This document shows, one piece after another, positions 58,948-64,000 of a stretch of DNA of 64,000 bases. Within the stretch, counting starts at the first letter, position 1; every line of letters starts with the position of its first letter. Below the pieces are notes generated by a model, which did not search any database, had not been told where the DNA came from, and was given only the letters and a program-made list of their open reading frames with translations. The DNA comes from Flabesymbios commensalis (Eukaryota > Annelida > Polychaeta > Terebellida > Flabelligeridae), in assembly GCA_964017125.1 (NCBI GenBank), contig OZ024908.1, forward strand, positions 63,129,965 through 63,193,964. Reading direction: 5' to 3'. The position numbers and the translations under genes are program-made.

Positions 58948-59950
58948 ATACTTGGCAAAAAAAGAAACGCAACAAATTTAAAATGCTCTTTTTTCGTGTA
59001 ATTCAGTCAAAACCGTTCGATTGATTCAAATAATGTCGGTTCCCACATTTTGTGTCTTGACCTCAATAACGGACAATTGCCCTTCAAATTCAAGAAAATC
59101 AATTTTCAAGGCATGGGCCAGCTGGCAATGATCCCAATATGCGGGTGCTATAAAATTAAGCAATTATGCGGGCTGAGGTGAAGAAACAAAAAGTATTTTT
59201 CCTCTTAAATTTAGGTTTGTTTGTTCAAAATTGATGGGTTGATGAAAATGCCTCGTTTGACAACTGTGTAGCCTGAGCCCGTTGTATGTATTCCTATGGC
59301 GGAAGGTGGTCCGGCTACTGCTCAAATGGACAGAACACAAGTTGCAAATACTGAAATTTAACACCAGATTTCTAGACACCGAATAACCTCTGATAGGCCA
59401 CAAAAGGAAAGATTAGGACAGACAATGCACTGAATAGAAGATCCCAGTGCGGTACAAACACGTGTGTTTCTGCACACACACTATTAACGTTACGTGGCCG
59501 GCCCCGATGGCTTTTGGCTCGAAACTCAGAGGTAGTGGGTTCGCATCCCGGCCGGGTCGGATATTTGTCATCGAGGATGTGCATATATACAGTGATCCAC
59601 GTTGTTCAAAGGCCTGGAGTGTACAGTGCTATTATAGTACTGTGCACTATGAAGAACCCTTCAAGTTATTCGAAAAGAGTAGGAAATAGTCCCAATTTCG
59701 GGCTTCCTTTCGTCGCGATATTGTTAAGATTGTGCAGAAAGCGACGTAGCGCTATATTCACTTACCATCGTTACGTATTGGGGCCACTCCTGTGGCATCA
59801 TTCAATGGATGATTTTTTGGCATTGAAGCATACAGAAATGGGTCATACCCACTACTATGTGTGACCCACGTCAACATAACTGACATAATACTCATCTTTA
59901 GAAACAAAGCAATAGGTGGTATTGCGTTTCTGTTGGTGTGTTTTGGCAAT
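58948..59950. mobile_element. Possible ~1-kb TA-type element
   Basis: The left end CTTGGCAAAAAAAGAAACGC resembles the reverse of the right end, which reads TTGCCAAAACACACCAACAG plus AAACGCAA. TA-rich flanks make exact ends uncertain. A SINE lies inside. Confidence 0.4.
59490..59765 (+). mobile_element. tRNA-derived SINE with shortened head
   Basis: GGCCGGCCCCGATGGC and GTGGGTTCGCATCCCGGCC (B box) form a tRNA-like head in which the D-arm part is shortened. The body ends in GCGACGTAGCGCTATATTCA, like other SINE 3' ends of this window. Confidence 0.75.
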
Positions 59951-59954
59951 ATCG

Positions 59955-62140
59955 CGCCTATACTTAGCCAAACATGATTAACATGTTGGATTCGTCAAAT
60001 TATATAGCTTATTTCTCATCACGTTTCATCAGTAATTTCAAATAGTTTGTTTTTTCAACAAATCATAAAAATAAATCATGCCAATCAATATATACTTGTT
60101 CCGGTTTGCAACTCTTTGAATTGCCGGTCCTGTGGCTATTTATTATCAGAATTACTTCATGATCACACGAATTGAAGCAAGTTGATTGCTTGCTTGGCTA
60201 TGTAATAAAAGTTCTAATTACTGATAAAACAACATTTGAACGATTAAAAATAGTCAGGCGTCCATGATCTCATGTATGCCTATATCTATACTGACTGCCA
60301 TCATTTCACGACCATTATATCAGATTAGAATATAGCAATGACAACACTGTAATTATTCAGCATATCAAGCATCTTTCGTTTGAAACCGCCTAATCAAAGT
60401 TTCACTAATTGATTTATCTCTTATAAACATAACAGTAACAATAATATGAGATAGGCCTATCTTAGCTGAGAAAAGCGTAGCAAAATGTTTTGGTCTCTAG
60501 ACAGAATCAAAATGGTGAGATGAGGATCATGTCACTGTCTGAGCCCGTGGAGTAGTCTTATCCCATTTTCATAAAGTGATGAAGCTCTCGATATTCCATG
60601 TTTAGAACGTATTGAGAGCATTTTAACCATTTTGACATGCGCTGAATCTATTCCTGAAGAGTGCTAAGCGCACAAGATAATTAAATTACTTGAAAACCGG
60701 AAATAATAATTTGTTCGCGTGTTTGAATTTAGCGAAAGTTAAAAAATGTCAGATATATTTGATCTTAAAAACATTTTTGATAGCGTGTTTAACCATTTTG
60801 CCATACGCTAAATCCAATACTAAAAATGCGAAGAATGCGCAAAATAAATAAGAATAAGTTCGGATATTCAGATGCTCAGGAACATATAAAATGAAATATT
60901 GGTTCTATTATTTCAACCAAGAGTATCCAGAAGCAGACTATTCTTATCAATTGCATGTTCATTTTAATTGATAAAGAACATTTTATCACTCGTGCTTTTA
61001 TAAGCGGGGCAGGTAGGCCTACAATGCACCCCCTCAGGATACACCGAAATTATTTTATCGGCATCTCAGGCATATAGTGAAAGGATTTGGGGATGTTCGC
61101 AGAAAAAAATAGTGGTACCAACATATTTTTGATAAAATAACGTCATTTTTCAAATATTTTTCTCAGTAAACTGGATTTTAGCGTGTATCTCACTTTATCA
61201 CAATGCTATGCCATTTAAATGGAATAATGATGGATTTGAACTATTCTGTAAATTAGGCCATATATCCATGAAGACAAAATAGTAGGGTCTTTATTCATAC
61301 ATTATTTCAAAGGCAAGATACATTGGACAACTCAGAAAATGTATATGCTTACACTTATTGGCTAGCTTTCTTGATATGATGCCAAGATGCCCTGATTGAT
61401 CAGATGCTATTTAATTATGTGAAAATGGCGAAATATGGTATTCAATGGCATGCTATATTAATATAATTGCAGAATAATCATGGCATTAAATGTCTAGATA
61501 TAACAAAATAATTAAACTGTCAATATATGATATTATAATAATATCAGAACATACGTTCCACTTTGATGTGTGGATGAAACTTCAGTTTTAGGAGATGACA
61601 TTATATTAGCATGGCATTGCTTTATAATAGTTAGATATGACTTTAAAATATATGCATACATAATAATGTAATGAATTAGTACGTTATTACAACGAAGGGA
61701 TGTATGGCATATTCATATTGTAGAGATATGTGTTATATATTATAGTGAGAAATTATGGCACTCTAATGTCACATAACAATATATGGAATCACAATGTCAT
61801 TAGATTTACAGATATTACATTATAATAATTATTATGACGATGACATTTTATAGCAAATGGTAATGTAAGATATGTCTGGATATGTAATTATGATATTGGT
61901 ATGACATTGTTAGAGCATGATTTGATATTATAAAGATGTTGCCATATGACAATATAATGGTAGACATGTACATAATAGTGTAATGGCGTAATATGGCATA
62001 TTATAATATTAAGGTGGCGGTAGAGGATGAGAACATGACTGTCATAGTATTCACACGATATGATGAGATTTTAATGCTGGTCGAGGAGGCTTTAATGTTA
62101 GAATATATTTCTAGTGTAAAGATGAGATATTAGTATTTGA
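59955..62140. other. Unassigned, very AT-rich sequence
   Basis: No gene is recognised. Imperfect echoes such as TTTAACCATTTTGCCATACG (60,788) and TTTTAACCATTTTGACATGC (60,622) suggest an old local duplication. 61,400-62,100 is low-complexity AT/ATG-rich DNA. Confidence 0.4.
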
Positions 62141-62144
62141 TTCC

Positions 62145-62285
62145 AGTGCGTTTCTTATATTATATATTGAATATATAATATAGTATACAGTGTTATACTT
62201 GCGCCTATTAAACAATATCATTGCAGCGTGTTTCTTATATTATATATTAAATATATATAGTATACAGTGTTATATTTGCGCACTT
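62145..62285 (+). repeat. 80-bp tandem duplication
   Basis: TTTCTTATATTATATATT and AGTATACAGTGTTATA...TTGCGC occur twice, 80 bp apart. Confidence 0.85.
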
Positions 62286-62289
62286 AACC

Positions 62290-63027
62290 CTTTAGTGCCT
62301 GCTCTACACATATGTGTACATTTTACTTTTACTCCTCCATGACACAAAATCATTGTTTTTCTAAAAAATATCAACCAGCGGTGCTCAAAACCACACTAGA
62401 AGTGTGTTTGAAGGATATTTCCACCTTTACTGAGCATTATGGGGTGCTAGAGTATCGTCACCATGGAGACCTATGTGAATCATTCCGTACGTTAAGTATT
62501 TTACTATTCAAGCTCGCTTCTCTTGCACTATTTACTCTAAAATTACTTTTTGTGTGTGTGATTATTAATTACCAGCTGTATAGAGTGCAATGAAGTCATT
62601 ATTAGCAGACTAAAAATTTAAATCTTTTTTGGAGACGTCTCTTTAAAAAATGGTGACATTTGTGTACATTATTGATACCACACAACTAAAGGATGCCATT
62701 ATAGCTATTGTTATATGCTAACAATACAAACAAACATCCACTTTTATGTTGTTTATTAATAGTATTGTAAGTAAGACAAACGCATGTAATACATATTTAT
62801 AAGAGTGCAGCCAGTAACGCACAATATTTATACCAACCCACAAAAAATACCCTAGTATTCAAATAGTGCATATGATTATTAGTTTGAAAAGCAAATGCAA
62901 ACGCAACAGCCTTAGACAGTTATAACCTATTACACAAAATAAATTTCAATGAATAAATAAAACTGTTATGACAGAAGAAAAAAAACATTTTAAAATTAAT
63001 TCATCAATAATCGTCTAGTACCTAAAG
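62290..63027. mobile_element. Possible TTAA-type non-autonomous element
   Basis: TTAA followed by CCCTTTAGTGCCTGCTCTAC at the left (62,286 on) resembles the reverse of CTAGTACCTAAAGGG at 63,013-63,027. The right TTAA is not present. The 93-codon frame at 62,312-62,593 starts inside the terminal sequence and looks like no known protein. Confidence 0.4.
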
Positions 63028-63029
63028 GG

Positions 63030-63445
63030 TGTATTATTAATAATGATTAATTAAAAGCTGATGGCTGTACAGTCTTGCCTTGTTTTGATAGAAATTTAAC
63101 ATAAATTGATTTTTTTAATTAATTTTGGAGTGGGGATGAACAGCTATATCACAACGTAATGTTATTATCTGGTCGCAAAAGCTGTAAGTATTTTAAATAA
63201 TTACACGCGGTTCTTTCAAATATGTTAAAAACATACTCAGGGCCACTTATTTTCTTGTGAACATGTCTAAATCCCTCTGGGTCTCAAATATAGAAAAAAA
63301 TAAGTTTCGGTGAATCCTGAGGGAGGTGCATGGGGGGCTATACTGGCCCCGAGACTATTTACACAATGTCGTTATTTGTGGATATTTTGTATTTGTTCCA
63401 TCAATGATGGTGTAGGAAATAAAACGATAACAATAATGTAATGAG
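63030..63445. other. Unassigned sequence
   Basis: No gene is recognised before the LINE frame that follows. Confidence 0.4.
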
Positions 63446-63449
63446 TTGT

Positions 63450-63969
63450 TGGGCAATGCCACTTTCCGAGAAGCACGGAAAAGGCCCACGTCATATTTTG
63501 TGATAGTATGAACAAGATATCAGACGCAGACATAGCCAAAGAACTAAACAATAAATCAGTACAGGTGAAAAGACTGATTTCAGCCAGGCATAACAACATG
63601 CCCTCACATACCGTTAAGCTCACCTGTGCGAATTATAAGGCTACGCTCGAGGCTATAGGTCAGACTGTCACCTTCAAAGGGGAGGACTACAAGGTAGTCC
63701 CCTATGTGAACAAGACCACCAAGGTCAAACAATGTTATAGGTGCCTCAAATTTGGCAGCCCCTCGGGCCAATGTGCAAATGACCTGAAGTGTAGAAAATG
63801 TGGTGGCAGCCACGTTAAAAAGGACTGCCAATCAGACAAGCCGGCATGCGGCAACTGCCACGGGGACCACCCATCTTCGTACAGAGGGTGCCCCAAAAAG
63901 ACGAAAAGGCTGACTGAATCTCAAACACAGCCAAAAAGACCAGCTCCATGCCCAGGGAGCCGCTTAGAC
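63450..63969 (+). CDS. LINE ORF1 protein with three CCHC-type zinc knuckles
   Basis: This is the gag-like nucleic-acid chaperone of a non-LTR retrotransposon. It would coat the element's RNA in the cytoplasm. The frame is open upstream of Met-63,508 (GQCHFPRSTEKAHVIFCDS precedes it in frame), so the true start is probably earlier. After an RRM-like part (ISDADIAKELN; VKLTCANYK) come CYRCLKFGSPSGQC, CRKCGGSHVKKDC and CGNCHGDHPSSYRGC, at about residues 96-142 from that Met. Knuckles two and three are canonical CX2CX4HX4-6C. The first has Ser where FGH is usual, so its zinc ligand is lost. A basic tail ends at a stop at 63,970, shortly before the window edge. Either this is the natural end or a premature one. 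ORF2 would lie outside. Jockey/CR1/I-type; clade not certain. Confidence 0.8.
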
Positions 63970-64000
63970 TAGCTATAGCCATAGCTAAAGCGATAGCGTT

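Overview
This is 64 kb of AT-rich animal DNA that consists almost entirely of transposable elements and their debris. I recognise no intact host protein gene. The organism is most likely a marine invertebrate, probably a deuterostome of the echinoderm, hemichordate or cephalochordate type. The grounds are CR1/L2-like LINE pieces, tRNA-derived SINEs with a GGCAAGGCACTTTACCC core, many short palindromic MITEs, frequent TAGGCCTA words, and two decayed members of a multicopy gene family that I remember from cnidarian, echinoderm and cephalochordate gene sets. The species is an inference only.

Layout. 0-9 kb: a hairpin, a CCCAGCAAACAC MITE, a half TTAA element, a 171-bp tandem repeat, several GGCGGCC-rich stretches, and a first decayed copy of the HEEADTR/DTDVLVL family (minus strand, about 8.8-9.7 kb). 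10-12.7 kb: a CR1/L2-like LINE 3' end (minus), a LINE reverse-transcriptase scrap (plus) interrupted by a 667-bp MITE, and a (CCAT)n tract. 14.4-17.4 kb: a second, much longer decayed member of the same family, readable from its N-terminal Cys pair to its Cys-rich tail. 18-23 kb: LINE ends, a SINE, MITEs and long ATTC microsatellites.

23-54 kb is dominated by a set of large elements with long terminal inverted repeats. All begin with TA|GTC, all but one end at an exact GAC|TA match, and none has a visible transposase: A (23,305-33,042), E1 (24,028-26,132, nested in A), E2 (35,406-40,219), F (40,273-44,294, with a second A-type copy inside) and E3 (49,849-54,303). A and its relative carry inverted arms of ~360-bp tandem repeats. 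A also contains an element whose two inverted arms are arrays of a 22-bp unit made of two perfect palindromes, CGTACGTACG and ATCATGAT.

54-60 kb holds more MITEs, including a three-level nest (a TTAA element inside a TA element inside a CCCAGCAAACAC MITE), and SINE pieces. 60-63 kb is mostly unassigned AT-rich DNA plus a possible TTAA element. The window ends in the ORF1 zinc-knuckle protein of a LINE. Two short open stretches (45.8 and 52.6 kb, minus) could be host exons, with low confidence. All family assignments rest on reading translated motifs by eye, not on any search.
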